A stretch of 64,000 nucleotides of DNA, from positions 1,674,001 to 1,738,000 of the forward strand of contig NZ_VEGI01000001.1 of NCBI RefSeq assembly GCF_007679325.1, read 5' to 3'. The notes under the pieces were generated by a model. That model was not told where the DNA came from, searched no databases, and saw only the letters and a program-made list of their open reading frames with translations. The DNA is from Arthrobacter sp. U41 (lineage in GTDB: Bacteria > Actinomycetota > Actinomycetes > Actinomycetales > Micrococcaceae). Made by a program: the position numbers and the translations under genes. Positions 6,625-15,465 of the stretch are shown piece after piece; within the stretch, counting starts at the first letter, position 1, and each line of letters opens with the position of its first letter.

Positions 6625-8064
6625 ATGTCCGACACCCCCGAACTCGTCATCGCCCACGGCACCGTGGTCAACAGCTTCGGCCGCCAGGAGGCCCACGTTG
6701 TGGTCCGGGACGGCCGCGTCGACCGGCTGGTGGACGCCGCCGGGCCCGTCCCCGCCGCTAAACGCACCATCGATGCCGCCGGCCTGCTGGTCATTCCCGG
6801 CGGCGTCGACGGGCACTGCCACGTCGCCCAGATCACCGGGCGGTTCCGCACCCTCGATGACTACGCGACCACGTCAACCGCCGCCCTGTGGGGCGGCACC
6901 ACCACCATCATCGACTTCGGCATCCCGCGCGATACCCGGGAGACCCCGCTCGCCGCCGTCCTGCACAAGAAGGAACTGGCCCGGGAGGCGCGGTGCGACG
7001 TCGCGCTGCACGGCTCCGTGGTCAGTTGGGACGAAACGATGCCGTGGCAGCTGGAGCAGCTGGCCGCCGAGGGCGTTCGGTCCGTCAAGATGTACACCAC
7101 CAACCGCGGCACCACCATGGCGGACGGGGACACCATCCTGAAGGTCATGCGCGAGATGGTCCGCTTGGACGGCCTCACCTACATCCACGCCGAGCACGAC
7201 CCCATCATCGCGGACTGCACCGGGCAACACGCGGACGACGGCCGGATCGGCATCGAACACCTGCACCGCACACGCCCCGAACTGGCAGAGGAGGTCTCGG
7301 TCAAGGAAACCCTGGCCATGGCCGAATACACCGGCGCCCCCGTTTACTTTGTGCACCAGTCCACCCCCGGCGCCGTGGATCTGGTCAGCGAGGCCCGCGC
7401 CCGCGGCCAGGAGGCGTACTCCGAGACCTGCCCGCACTACCTCACCCTCGACAACAGCGTCTACGGCTCGGTGATGCCCGAGTGGTTTGCCTGCTGTCCG
7501 CCCATGCGCAGCCCGCAGACCGTCGCCGCGCTCCGGGAACGGCTGGCCGACGGCGCCATCCACACCGTCGCGTCCGACCACTCCTGCTACGACCTCACGC
7601 AAAAGCGGGAGCGCACGGACGACATCCGCGAGATGCCGCACGGGCTCCCGGGCGTCGAGACCCGGATGCCCGTCACGTTCACGGCCCTGATGGGAACCTC
7701 CCCGGAGGCGCGCGTGGAGGACTTCGTTGAAGTCTTCTCCGCCGGCCCGGCCCGCATCAACGCCCTTCCCGGTAAGGGAACCATCGCGCCCGGGTTCGAC
7801 GCCGACCTGGTCATCTTCGATCCGGACGAGGAACGTACGGTCGACGGCGGCGCCCTCCACATGGGCACCGACTTCTCCCCCTTCGACGGCCGGACGCTCA
7901 CGGGCTGGCCCGCCGTCGTCGTCTCCGCCGGACGTGTGGTGCTGGACGGCGAGGGGTTCCACGACCCCGGCCCCGTGGGCCGCTTCGTGTCCCGGGCCGG
8001 CTTCCGCGAACACCAGTCCGCCGCGCATTCCTCCCCCGTTCCCGCCGCCCAGGCCACCCGTTAG
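6625..8064 (+). CDS. Dihydropyrimidinase/hydantoinase-type cyclic amidohydrolase
   Basis: A 479-residue binuclear-metal amidohydrolase. It has D62-G-H64-C-H66, Lys155 in SVKMYTT (the residue carbamylated in this family), His188 in YIHAEHD, a second His in YFVHQST and the Asp of VASDHS. This family opens cyclic diamides (hydantoins, dihydropyrimidines, allantoin). A separate orthodox allantoinase is present at 41757, so this enzyme probably acts on another ring. It starts with ATG after CTAGGAGG. It is flanked by the two racemase-fold genes; the neighbourhood suggests ring opening of an imported cyclic amide. Confidence 0.88.
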   Translation: MSDTPELVIAHGTVVNSFGRQEAHVVVRDGRVDRLVDAAGPVPAAKRTIDAAGLLVIPGGVDGHCHVAQITGRFRTLDDYATTSTAALWGGTTTIIDFGIPRDTRETPLAAVLHKKELAREARCDVALHGSVVSWDETMPWQLEQLAAEGVRSVKMYTTNRGTTMADGDTILKVMREMVRLDGLTYIHAEHDPIIADCTGQHADDGRIGIEHLHRTRPELAEEVSVKETLAMAEYTGAPVYFVHQSTPGAVDLVSEARARGQEAYSETCPHYLTLDNSVYGSVMPEWFACCPPMRSPQTVAALRERLADGAIHTVASDHSCYDLTQKRERTDDIREMPHGLPGVETRMPVTFTALMGTSPEARVEDFVEVFSAGPARINALPGKGTIAPGFDADLVIFDPDEERTVDGGALHMGTDFSPFDGRTLTGWPAVVVSAGRVVLDGEGFHDPGPVGRFVSRAGFREHQSAAHSSPVPAAQATR

Positions 8065-8072
8065 GAGCCCCC

Positions 8073-8798
8073 ATGCCCTCCGCACACCGACCCACCCGCA
8101 TCGGCATGATTGTGCCGTCGTCCAACACCTGCCTGGAACCGCAGAGCTACCGGATTCTCGGCAGCCGCGACGACGTCACCATCCACTTCGCCCGGATCCC
8201 GGTCACCCGGATCGCCCTGGACCAGTCCTCGGACAAACAATTCGACGCCGCCGTGATGCGCTCGGCCGCCGAGCTCCTCGCCACGGCCGATGTGGACGTC
8301 ATTGCCTGGAACGGCACCTCTGGATCCTGGCTCGGCGCCGACCACGACCGCCGGCTCGTCGGGGACATCACCGACGCCACCGGCATCCCGGCCACCACCT
8401 CCACCCTGGCGTATCTGGAGGCGTTCAAGACCTTCGGCACAGAACGCATCGGACTCTTCACGCCATACACCGCGGACGTCAACCACCAGATCATGGCGTC
8501 CTATGAACGGGACGGCATCAAGACCCTCGGCCACCGGTTCCTGGGCCTGAGTGACAACGAATCGTTCGCCCGCGTGGCCGACGACGAGATGCGTCCGGGC
8601 TCGCTGGAGCTGGCGGCAGCCCGGCCGGACGCCATCATCTACCTCTGCACCAACCTCTACGGCGCCAACATCACCGCCGAGATCGAGGCGGGAACAGGCG
8701 TTCCCGCGCTGGACTCGGTGGCCGTCACTCTGTGGCATTGCCTCAAGATGGCGGGCGCTCCGCTGCTGGACCCGCGCTGGGGCAGGCTCCTGGCCTGA
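8073..8798 (+). CDS. Maleate isomerase/arylmalonate decarboxylase-like protein with Gly/Cys active site
   Basis: A 241-residue member of the Asp/Glu racemase superfamily, starting TRIGMIVPSSNT as in maleate isomerases. The first catalytic Cys is replaced by Gly81 (WNGTSGS), while the second is kept as Cys192 (YLCTNLYG). Tyr132 (FTPYTADVN) and Thr82-Ser83 match dioxyanion-hole positions of arylmalonate decarboxylase, whose pair is Gly74/Cys188. I therefore favour a cofactor-free decarboxylase of a malonate-like intermediate over a cis-trans isomerase. The ATG follows TAGGAG. A decarboxylation after ring opening would fit its place in the cluster (inference). Confidence 0.78.
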   Translation: MPSAHRPTRIGMIVPSSNTCLEPQSYRILGSRDDVTIHFARIPVTRIALDQSSDKQFDAAVMRSAAELLATADVDVIAWNGTSGSWLGADHDRRLVGDITDATGIPATTSTLAYLEAFKTFGTERIGLFTPYTADVNHQIMASYERDGIKTLGHRFLGLSDNESFARVADDEMRPGSLELAAARPDAIIYLCTNLYGANITAEIEAGTGVPALDSVAVTLWHCLKMAGAPLLDPRWGRLLA

Positions 8799-8820
8799 GC
8801 CGTGGGGAACCTGACCGGTC

Positions 8821-8841
8821 CTTGAGGGATCGGTCCTCAAG
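8821..8841 (+). other. Intercistronic stem-loop
   Basis: CTTGAGG and CCTCAAG (8821-8827 and 8835-8841) form a 7-bp stem with a 7-nt loop, ending a few bases before the AGAAGGA ribosome site of the next gene. There is no T tract, so it is more likely an mRNA processing or stability element than a terminator. Confidence 0.5.
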
Positions 8842-8857
8842 AGAAGGACATCACCGC

Positions 8858-9703
8858 ATGAAATTTGCACGCCTCGGCGCCGCCGGCGCCGAAACCCCCG
8901 CCATCATGGACGGAGGCACCTACTACTCCCTGGCCGGACTCACCCCGGACCTGGACGCGGACTTCTGGTCCTCGGGCGGTCCTGCCCGCGCAGCAGCCGC
9001 CCTGGCGGCCGGGGAACTGCCGGAAATGGATGACGCGGGACTCCGCATCGGTGCCCCCATCACCCGGCCCTCATCCGTGTTCGGCATCGGACTGAACTAC
9101 GCCGCGCACGCCGCCGAGTCGGGTTCCGAACCACCCACGGCGCCGGTCCTGTTCCAGAAGGCTCCCAACACCGTGGTGGGACCCTACGACGCCGTCGCCA
9201 TCCCCCGCGGTTCCACCACGACAGACTGGGAAGTCGAACTGGGCGTGGTCATCGGCACCCGCGCGTCCTACCTCGAGTCACCAGCGGATGCGCTCAGCCA
9301 TATCGCGGGCTTCGTCACGGTCAACGACCTGTCCGAGCGGACCTTCCAGCTGGAAGGTCCCGGCGGTCAGTGGTCCAAGGGCAAAAGCTGCGCCGGGTTC
9401 TGCCCCACCGGCCCGTACCTGGTCACCCCGGAGGACGTGGACCCGGGCAACCTGCGGCTGCGCAGCTGGGTGAACGGGGAGCCGCGCCAGGACTCCACCA
9501 CGCAGGACCTGATTTTCGACGTGGCCACCCTCATCCACGACCTCAGCCAGTACCTCGTCCTGGAACCCGGAGACCTGATCTGCACCGGAACCCCGGAGGG
9601 CGTGGCCCTGTCCGGACGCTTTCCTTATCTCAGAGCCGGGGACGTGGTGGAAATCGAAGTATCCGGGCTTGGACGCCAGCGTCAGGACTTTATCCACGCG
9701 TGA
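8858..9703 (+). CDS. Fumarylacetoacetate hydrolase (FAH) family enzyme
   Basis: A 281-residue protein. The FAH catalytic domain begins near residue 70: FGIGLNYAAHAAES, then the metal-binding DWEVELGVVIG, the NDLSER segment and the C-terminal GDLICTGTPEGVALSG. FAH-family enzymes cleave 2,4-diketo acids, decarboxylate oxaloacetate or act as ureidoglycolate lyase-like enzymes; the substrate cannot be read from sequence. The frame is open further upstream, but ATG 8858 follows AGAAGGA and matches the family start. It is the last gene of the cluster, just before a terminator. Confidence 0.85.
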   Translation: MKFARLGAAGAETPAIMDGGTYYSLAGLTPDLDADFWSSGGPARAAAALAAGELPEMDDAGLRIGAPITRPSSVFGIGLNYAAHAAESGSEPPTAPVLFQKAPNTVVGPYDAVAIPRGSTTTDWEVELGVVIGTRASYLESPADALSHIAGFVTVNDLSERTFQLEGPGGQWSKGKSCAGFCPTGPYLVTPEDVDPGNLRLRSWVNGEPRQDSTTQDLIFDVATLIHDLSQYLVLEPGDLICTGTPEGVALSGRFPYLRAGDVVEIEVSGLGRQRQDFIHA

Positions 9704-9813
9704 TAGGGGCACGCAGGCCCGGTTGACATGGCCTTCCACGGCAACAGGGAGGTCCGCGGGCCCCGTGTCGCTGTCACAATCCGCCCACAGACTGCTGGCA
9801 CGCTCTGGGCGGC

Positions 9814-9834
9814 GGCCGGCTGCCGGCCTGTTTT
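9814..9834 (+). terminator. Intrinsic terminator ending the 3655-9703 cluster
   Basis: GGCCGG and CCGGCC (6-bp stem, 3-nt loop, 9814-9828) followed by TGTTTT. It isolates the cluster from aceE. Confidence 0.65.
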
Positions 9835-9873
9835 GACTGCCCGCAATCGGCTCAGTATTCTCAAATTGCAAGA

Positions 9874-9898
9874 AAGTTTTCTCACAGAATGAAAACTT
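9874..9898. promoter_or_regulatory. Inverted repeat upstream of aceE
   Basis: AAGTTTTC (9874-9881) and GAAAACTT (9891-9898) form a perfect 8-bp inverted repeat with a 9-nt spacer, 35 bp before the chosen start. It is AT-rich against a GC-rich background and is a probable operator. A regulator is not identifiable from this window. Confidence 0.5.
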
Positions 9899-9932
9899 GA
9901 GCCGACCATTCAATGATGAAATGAGGTTGGAC

Positions 9933-12674
9933 GTGGCTGCAGGAGAAGAGACCTCCCATATCCTCAGCGGGTTGACTAACCAGCTGCCTGATCGTGATCC
10001 GGAAGAGACCGCCGAGTGGCTGGAGTCCCTGGATGCGCTGATTCAGGATCAGGGCACCGAGCGTGCCCAGTACATAATGCGCAGCCTGCTCCAGCGGGCG
10101 GGCGCGCAGTCCGTGGGTGTTCCGATGGTCACCACCACGGATTACGTGAACACCATTCCGGTGGACCAGGAGGCCGAGTTCCCTGGGGATGAGGAGATCG
10201 AGCGGAAGTACCGGGCGTGGCTGCGGTGGAACGCCGCGGTCATGGTGCACCGGGCGCAGCGGGCCGATATCGGCGTCGGCGGGCATATCTCGACCTATGC
10301 CGGGGCCGCGACCCTGTACGAGGTGGGGTTCAACCACTTCTTCCGCGGCAAGGACCACCCCGGCGGCGGGGACCAGGTCTTCTTCCAGGGCCACGCCTCC
10401 CCCGGCATGTATGCCCGGGCGTTTATGGAAGGCCGTTTGACCGAGGAGGACCTGGACGGGTTCCGGCAGGAGAAGTCCAAGGAGGGCCATGCCCTGTCCT
10501 CGTACCCGCATCCGCGGCTGATGCCGGAGTTCTGGGAGTTCCCCACGGTCTCGATGGGCATCGGCCCGATGAACGCGATCTACCAGGCCCAGTCCAACCG
10601 GTACCTGCACAACCGCGGCCTGAAGGACACCTCCGACCAGCAGGTCTGGGCGTTCCTGGGCGACGGGGAAATGGACGAGCCCGAATCCCGCGGCCTGCTC
10701 CAGCTCGCCGCGAACGACAAGCTCGACAACCTCAACTTCGTGATCAACTGCAACCTCCAGCGCCTCGACGGGCCCGTGCGGGGCAACGGCAAGATCATGC
10801 AGGAACTCGAGGCGTTCTTCCGCGGCGCGGGCTGGAACGTCATCAAGGTCGTCTGGGGCCGGGAATGGGATGACCTGCTGGCCAAGGACCGGGACGGTTC
10901 GCTCGTGAAGATCATGAACGAAACCGTCGACGGGGACTACCAGACCTACAAGGCCGAGTCCGGAGCGTTCGTCCGCGAGCACTTCTTCGGACAAACCCCG
11001 CAGACCAAGGAAATGGTCCAGGACCTCACCGACGACCAGATCTGGAACCTCAAGCGCGGCGGCCACGACTACAACAAGGTCTACGCCGCGTACAAGGCCG
11101 CCACCGAGTTCAAGGGCAAACCCACCGTCATCCTCGCCCACACGGTCAAGGGTTACGGCCTGGGCACCCACTTCGAGGGCCGCAACGCGACCCACCAGAT
11201 GAAGAAACTCACCCTCGCGGACCTCAAAGCCTTCCGCGACCACCTCCGCATCCCCATCACGGACGACCAGCTCGAAGCGGACCTCTACCGGCCCCCGTAC
11301 TACCACCCCGGCATGGACTCCCCCGAGATCCAGTACCTCATGGACCGCCGCCGCGCCCTGGGCGGCTTCGTCCCCGAACGCCGCTCCAAGCACACCGATG
11401 TCACCCTCCCGGATGACAAGGCGTATGAAGTCGCCAACCGCGGCTCCGGGAAGCAGCAGGCTGCCACCACCATGACGTTCGTGCGCCTGCTCAAGGACCT
11501 TATGCGGGACAAGAAGTTCGGCCACCGCATTGTGCCGATCGTTCCGGATGAATCCCGCACTTTCGGCATGGACGCGTTCTTCCCCTCCGCGAAGATCTAC
11601 AACCCGGACGGCCAGGGCTATCTCTCCGTGGACCGGGACTTGGTCCTTGCCTACAAGGAATCGGCCCAGGGCCAGCTCATCCATCCGGGCATCAACGAGG
11701 CGGGGGCGGTGGCGGCGTTTACCGCCGCCGGCACGTCCTACGCCACGCACGGCGAGCCGCTGATCCCGATTTACGTCTTCTACTCGATGTTCGGGTTCCA
11801 GCGCACGGGAGACTCCTTCTGGGCCGCCGCGGACCAGATGACCCGCGGGTTCATCATCGGCGCCACCGCCGGCCGCACCACCCTCACCGGTGAAGGCCTG
11901 CAGCACGCCGACGGCCACTCCCCCATCCTGGCCGCCACGAACCCCGCCGTTCTCACCTACGACCCCGCCTTCGGGTACGAAATGGGCCACATCATCCGGA
12001 ACGGCCTGGAGCGGATGTACGGTCCCGAGTCGGAAGACCGGAACCTCATGTACTACCTCACGGTCTACAACGAGCCGATCTTCCAGCCGGCCGAACCCGA
12101 GAACCTCGATGTCAACGGTGTGCTGAAAGGCATCTACCGGGTGTCGGCGTCGGACGCGGAAGGGCCCAAGAGCCAGATCCTGGCCTCCGGCGTGTCCGTC
12201 CCCTGGGCCCTCGAGGCCCAGCGGATCCTCGCCGAGGACTGGGGCGTGTCCGCCGACGTCTGGTCTGTGACGTCCTGGAACGAACTGCGCCGCGACGGAC
12301 TCGCCGCCGAGGAGGCCGCCTTCCTCAACCCCGGCCAGCCCGCCCGCGTCCCGTTCGTCGCCCAGCAGCTCGCCGGGGCCGCCGGTCCGATCGTGGCGGT
12401 CACCGACTACATGAAGGCCGTCCCGGACCAGATCCGCCAGTTCCTGCCCCACCAGTTCGCCTCGCTCGGAGCCGACGGCTTCGGCTTCTCCGACACCCGC
12501 GCCGCAGCCCGCCGCTTCTTCAAGAACGACACCCACTCGATTGTGGTGAAGACCCTGCAGCTGCTCGCTACCCGCGGAGAGGTCGACGGCGGGGTCCCCG
12601 CCTATGCGATGGACCGCTACAAGCTCCTGGACGTCAACGCCGGCACCACCGGCGGAGCGGGCGGCGACGCCTGA
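9933..12674 (+). CDS. aceE: Pyruvate dehydrogenase E1 component, homodimeric type
   Basis: Decarboxylates pyruvate with thiamine diphosphate and transfers acetyl to E2 lipoyl groups. The 913-residue protein is of the AceE type, close to the 887 residues of E. coli. It contains the thiamine-diphosphate motif [10 protein letters not shown] and, later, [14 protein letters not shown], with [17 protein letters not shown] near the N-terminus. I selected GTG 9933, preceded by GAGG and giving an N-terminus starting with [13 protein letters not shown]; the frame is open from 9897. No E2 or E3 gene is adjacent. Here it lies beside glyoxylate genes, where it could convert the pyruvate made by malic enzyme to acetyl-CoA. 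Confidence 0.95.
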   Translation: MAAGEETSHILSGLTNQLPDRDPEETAEWLESLDALIQDQGTERAQYIMRSLLQRAGAQSVGVPMVTTTDYVNTIPVDQEAEFPGDEEIERKYRAWLRWNAAVMVHRAQRADIGVGGHISTYAGAATLYEVGFNHFFRGKDHPGGGDQVFFQGHASPGMYARAFMEGRLTEEDLDGFRQEKSKEGHALSSYPHPRLMPEFWEFPTVSMGIGPMNAIYQAQSNRYLHNRGLKDTSDQQVWAFLGDGEMDEPESRGLLQLAANDKLDNLNFVINCNLQRLDGPVRGNGKIMQELEAFFRGAGWNVIKVVWGREWDDLLAKDRDGSLVKIMNETVDGDYQTYKAESGAFVREHFFGQTPQTKEMVQDLTDDQIWNLKRGGHDYNKVYAAYKAATEFKGKPTVILAHTVKGYGLGTHFEGRNATHQMKKLTLADLKAFRDHLRIPITDDQLEADLYRPPYYHPGMDSPEIQYLMDRRRALGGFVPERRSKHTDVTLPDDKAYEVANRGSGKQQAATTMTFVRLLKDLMRDKKFGHRIVPIVPDESRTFGMDAFFPSAKIYNPDGQGYLSVDRDLVLAYKESAQGQLIHPGINEAGAVAAFTAAGTSYATHGEPLIPIYVFYSMFGFQRTGDSFWAAADQMTRGFIIGATAGRTTLTGEGLQHADGHSPILAATNPAVLTYDPAFGYEMGHIIRNGLERMYGPESEDRNLMYYLTVYNEPIFQPAEPENLDVNGVLKGIYRVSASDAEGPKSQILASGVSVPWALEAQRILAEDWGVSADVWSVTSWNELRRDGLAAEEAAFLNPGQPARVPFVAQQLAGAAGPIVAVTDYMKAVPDQIRQFLPHQFASLGADGFGFSDTRAAARRFFKNDTHSIVVKTLQLLATRGEVDGGVPAYAMDRYKLLDVNAGTTGGAGGDA

Positions 12675-12692
12675 CGCCATCGAGGGCGCAGT

Positions 12693-12723
12693 TGACGGCA
12701 GTCCCGCCCCGGGACTGCCGTCA
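12693..12723 (+). terminator. Hairpin terminator after aceE
   Basis: A perfect 13-bp stem (12693-12705 with 12711-12723) around a 5-nt GC loop, only 18 nt after the aceE stop. There is no strong T tract. Confidence 0.65.
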
Positions 12724-12751
12724 CCTGTCACTGGGTGCATAGGCTGGGACC

Positions 12752-13423
12752 ATGGCTGACTCATCGGAACCGCCCACGACGCCGGGATCCACGACGGCGG
12801 TGCTGCTCGCCGCCGGCGCCGGGACGCGGCTGGGGCTCGGGCCCAAGGCGACGCTCCCGTTCCGCGGCCGCACCCTCGTGGAAGTGCTGGCCGACGTGCT
12901 GCTGGCCGGCGGCTGCCGGGAAGTGGTGGCGGTGCTCGGCGCGGACGCGGCAACGGTCCGCGCCGCCACCAACCTCAGCCGGCACCGGGTCATCGACAAC
13001 CCGGGCTGGCCCACCGGCATGGGCAGCTCATTCCAACTGGGCGTCGCCGCGGCAGCGCCGGAGGACCATGTGCTCATCGCGCTGGTGGACCAGCCCGGCC
13101 TGACCGCCGAAACCGTCGCCCGGTTGCTCGCAGCCCACCGGCCGGGCCGCGTGACGGCCGCCGCCTACCGGGACCCGGAAGGGAACCTGCGGCGGGGCCA
13201 TCCGCTGCTCATCGACGCCGGACTCCGCGCCGAGGCCACGGAAACGGCAACGGGCGACGCCGGGGCACGCGTCTTCCTTCAGTCCCACCCGGGGCTGGTC
13301 GACCTGGTGGACTGCAACGACCTCACCGGCGGAGAGGACCTCGACACCCCGGACCAGCTGCACCTCCTCGACCCGGCCCAGCCGCACGACACCGCGCAAC
13401 GTAAGGAGAACCCGGAATCATGA
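12752..13423 (+). CDS. MobA/MocA-like nucleotidyltransferase (molybdenum cofactor)
   Basis: A 223-residue NTP-transferase. LLAAGAGTRLGLGPKATLPF is the nucleotide-binding signature of the MobA/MocA/PucB group, and ALVDQPGL is the metal-binding region. Such proteins attach CMP or GMP to molybdopterin for xanthine-dehydrogenase-type enzymes. With the xdh genes 3 kb away and modABC in the window, it most likely supplies the XDH cofactor. A TAGGCT hexamer 6 nt before the ATG and the absence of a ribosome site suggest a leaderless mRNA. The gene overlaps the next by ATGA. Confidence 0.82.
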   Translation: MADSSEPPTTPGSTTAVLLAAGAGTRLGLGPKATLPFRGRTLVEVLADVLLAGGCREVVAVLGADAATVRAATNLSRHRVIDNPGWPTGMGSSFQLGVAAAAPEDHVLIALVDQPGLTAETVARLLAAHRPGRVTAAAYRDPEGNLRRGHPLLIDAGLRAEATETATGDAGARVFLQSHPGLVDLVDCNDLTGGEDLDTPDQLHLLDPAQPHDTAQRKENPES

Positions 13424-14142
13424 GAATCCTTGTCACAGGGTCCGCGGACGGCCTCGGACGGGCCGCGGCGGATTCCCTGCTGTCCGGCGGGCACGACGTC
13501 GTTGTCCATGCCCGCAACCAGGACCGCGCTGCCAGCCTCGCCGCCCTCGTGGACCGCGGCGCGGACATCGTGGTGGGCGACTTCACTGACCGTGATGCTG
13601 TGCGGCGCATCGCCGCCGAGCTGAACGGCCGGGACCCGCTCGACGCGGTGATCCACAACGCCGGCGTCTGGCGCGGACGGGCGGTCATGCCGGTCAACGT
13701 CATCGCGCCCTACCTCCTCACCGCCCTGCTCGACGGTCCGCGGCGGCACGTGTATTTGAGCAGTGGTTCGCATTTCGGCGGGCAGCCCTCGCTGGCCGGA
13801 GTCGATTGGCAGGGCAAGGTGCCCGGGTCCTACGCGGACAGCAAGCTGTTCGTCACCACGCTCGCGGCCGCGTTGGCCCGGTTGCGTCCGGAGCTGATCA
13901 GCAACGCCGTGGACCCCGGCTGGGTACCCACCAAGATGGGCGGACCCGGCGCGCCGGACGATCTGGACCTCGGACACCAAACCCAGGAATGGCTCGCGGC
14001 AAGCGATGAACCCCAGTCGCTCACCAGCGGCGGGTACTGGTACCACCGGCAACAGCGGCAACCACACCGCGCAGTACATGACCACACCTTCCAGGAGCAG
14101 CTCCTGGAAGCCCTTGCTGAAGAAACGGGCACCCGGCTCTGA
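13420..14142 (+). CDS. Short-chain dehydrogenase/reductase
   Basis: A 240-residue SDR protein. The dinucleotide site is TGSADGLG at residues 6-13. NAG appears in VIHNAGVW, and YADSK supplies the catalytic Tyr and Lys with Ser in YLSSGSHF. VDPGWVPTKMGGPG is a usual SDR post-catalytic segment. It is translationally coupled to the nucleotidyltransferase by a 4-nt overlap. The substrate is unknown. Its start ATG is preceded by GTAAGGAG. It converges on the uracil-DNA-glycosylase-like gene. Confidence 0.85.
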   Translation: MRILVTGSADGLGRAAADSLLSGGHDVVVHARNQDRAASLAALVDRGADIVVGDFTDRDAVRRIAAELNGRDPLDAVIHNAGVWRGRAVMPVNVIAPYLLTALLDGPRRHVYLSSGSHFGGQPSLAGVDWQGKVPGSYADSKLFVTTLAAALARLRPELISNAVDPGWVPTKMGGPGAPDDLDLGHQTQEWLAASDEPQSLTSGGYWYHRQQRQPHRAVHDHTFQEQLLEALAEETGTRL

Positions 14143-14160
14143 TCCGGCCGTCGCCCGCCC

Positions 14161-14811
14161 CTACTGCTCCACCCCCGCGGCCACCAGCTCCTCCAGCCCG
14201 CGCTTGAACCCGGAGCGGCCGCCGTGGGCGGGATGCCTGATTTTCGGCACGTCCAGGCCGCTGCGCTGCAGGCTCCGGTGCGCCACATTCCCCACGGCCA
14301 CCACCGTCTCGATGGGGAACAACTCCGTCAGCGCCTGCCAGAACGGGGTTCCCAGCGCCGCCTCGGCCGACGTCGGCGTGCGGTTGGACAGCGGCCGCCC
14401 GGGCATGTGCGTGTGCCAGGGGCAGGCACTCCACAGCATGGGCAGGAATTCCAGTTCGGCCAGCACGTCCCACATCACCGTGGCCGTCGGCTCCGCCGCA
14501 ACACCCGCAGCCTCCGCCGGAAGCACATACCCCTTGCCGGGCCCGAACAGCCCGAACGCGTTGGCGGGGCCCTCAAACATGGTGCGGTTGGTGAAGGGAA
14601 CCCCGGTGATCCTCATGCCCCGGAAGCCCGGCGCCTCCCCCACCAGCAGCACCTTCGGGGAGCGGTCCCGCATTTCCTGGAGGTAGATTTCCAGGTTCCG
14701 CCGGCGCAGTGCGTTTCCCGGTGCGGTGTGGTCGAAGAAGTTGGTGCACCCCGGTCCCGTTTGCACCGAAGCGAGCCGGTCCACAAAGCTCTCGATGGAG
14801 GATAAAGTCAT
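14161..14811 (-). CDS. Uracil-DNA glycosylase superfamily protein
   Basis: A 216-residue protein. VGEAPGFRG at residues 57-65 matches motif A of the family 4/5-type glycosylases, and KIRHPAHGGRSGF near the end gives motif B with the conserved His. Three cysteines are present, but I do not see the clear four-Cys Fe-S pattern of family 4. It probably removes uracil or deaminated bases from DNA. The ATG at 14811 follows GAGGGAACGGGCAGGA; a longer frame upstream has no ribosome site. It is divergent from the DUF488 gene. Confidence 0.75.
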   Translation of the reverse strand: MTLSSIESFVDRLASVQTGPGCTNFFDHTAPGNALRRRNLEIYLQEMRDRSPKVLLVGEAPGFRGMRITGVPFTNRTMFEGPANAFGLFGPGKGYVLPAEAAGVAAEPTATVMWDVLAELEFLPMLWSACPWHTHMPGRPLSNRTPTSAEAALGTPFWQALTELFPIETVVAVGNVAHRSLQRSGLDVPKIRHPAHGGRSGFKRGLEELVAAGVEQ

Positions 14812-14917
14812 TCCTGCCCGTTCCCTCGGCGTCTGGTCGGTCCACCAGAATATCCGGCCCGCCCTTCCGCCGGCACAGGCCACTGCGCCACCGACACGGG
14901 CCGCTTAGCATGGGGGC

Positions 14918-15442
14918 ATGGCGGACATGACCATCTTCACAGTGGGGCACTCCACGCACCCCATCGACGAGTTCATTCGCATACTGAAGGCCCACGGCGT
15001 CAGGAAACTGATCGATGTGCGCACCGTTCCGAAGTCGCGGCACAACCCGCAGTTCAATGCGGACGCCTTGGCGGCGAGCGTGCGGGCCAGCGGAATCACC
15101 TACCGGCGCATGGAAGCCCTCGGCGGCCTGCGGCATGCCCGGAAGGACAGCCTCAATGACGCCTGGCGCAACGCGTCGTTCCGGGGATACGCGGATTACA
15201 TGCAGACCGAGGACTTTGCCGCCGCCATCGGCCAACTGCTGGACCGCGGGCGGACCAACGACGCGGCGATCATGTGTGCAGAAGCCGTCCCGTGGCGCTG
15301 CCACCGCTCGCTGATCGGCGACGCGCTCCTGGTCCGGAACGTCCAGGTCCTGGACATCATGACGGAGAAGTCCGCCAAACCCCACACCCTCACCTCGTTC
15401 GCCCGCGTCGACGGCGAGCGGATCTGGTACCCGGCGGGCTGA
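14918..15442 (+). CDS. DUF488 family protein
   Basis: A 174-residue protein with all DUF488 hallmarks: FTVGHSTHP at the N-terminus, LIDVRTVPKSRHNPQF, and MCAEAVPWRCHRSLIGDALL near the C-terminus with two cysteines. The biochemical role of the family is unknown. A TAGCAT hexamer lies 6 nt before the ATG, as expected of a leaderless actinobacterial gene. It shares a 106-bp divergent intergenic region with the glycosylase-like gene and converges on the aldo/keto reductase. Confidence 0.9.
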   Translation: MADMTIFTVGHSTHPIDEFIRILKAHGVRKLIDVRTVPKSRHNPQFNADALAASVRASGITYRRMEALGGLRHARKDSLNDAWRNASFRGYADYMQTEDFAAAIGQLLDRGRTNDAAIMCAEAVPWRCHRSLIGDALLVRNVQVLDIMTEKSAKPHTLTSFARVDGERIWYPAG

Positions 15443-15465
15443 CCCCGCGCTGGTTTAAGGAGGGG

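Noticed and set aside
9882..12953. A 1,023-codon open frame on the minus strand opposite aceE
   Set aside because: It is a reverse-strand shadow of a high-GC gene with strong codon bias. The sense product is unmistakably AceE, and the antisense translation is a featureless Gly/Val/His/Arg-rich chain.
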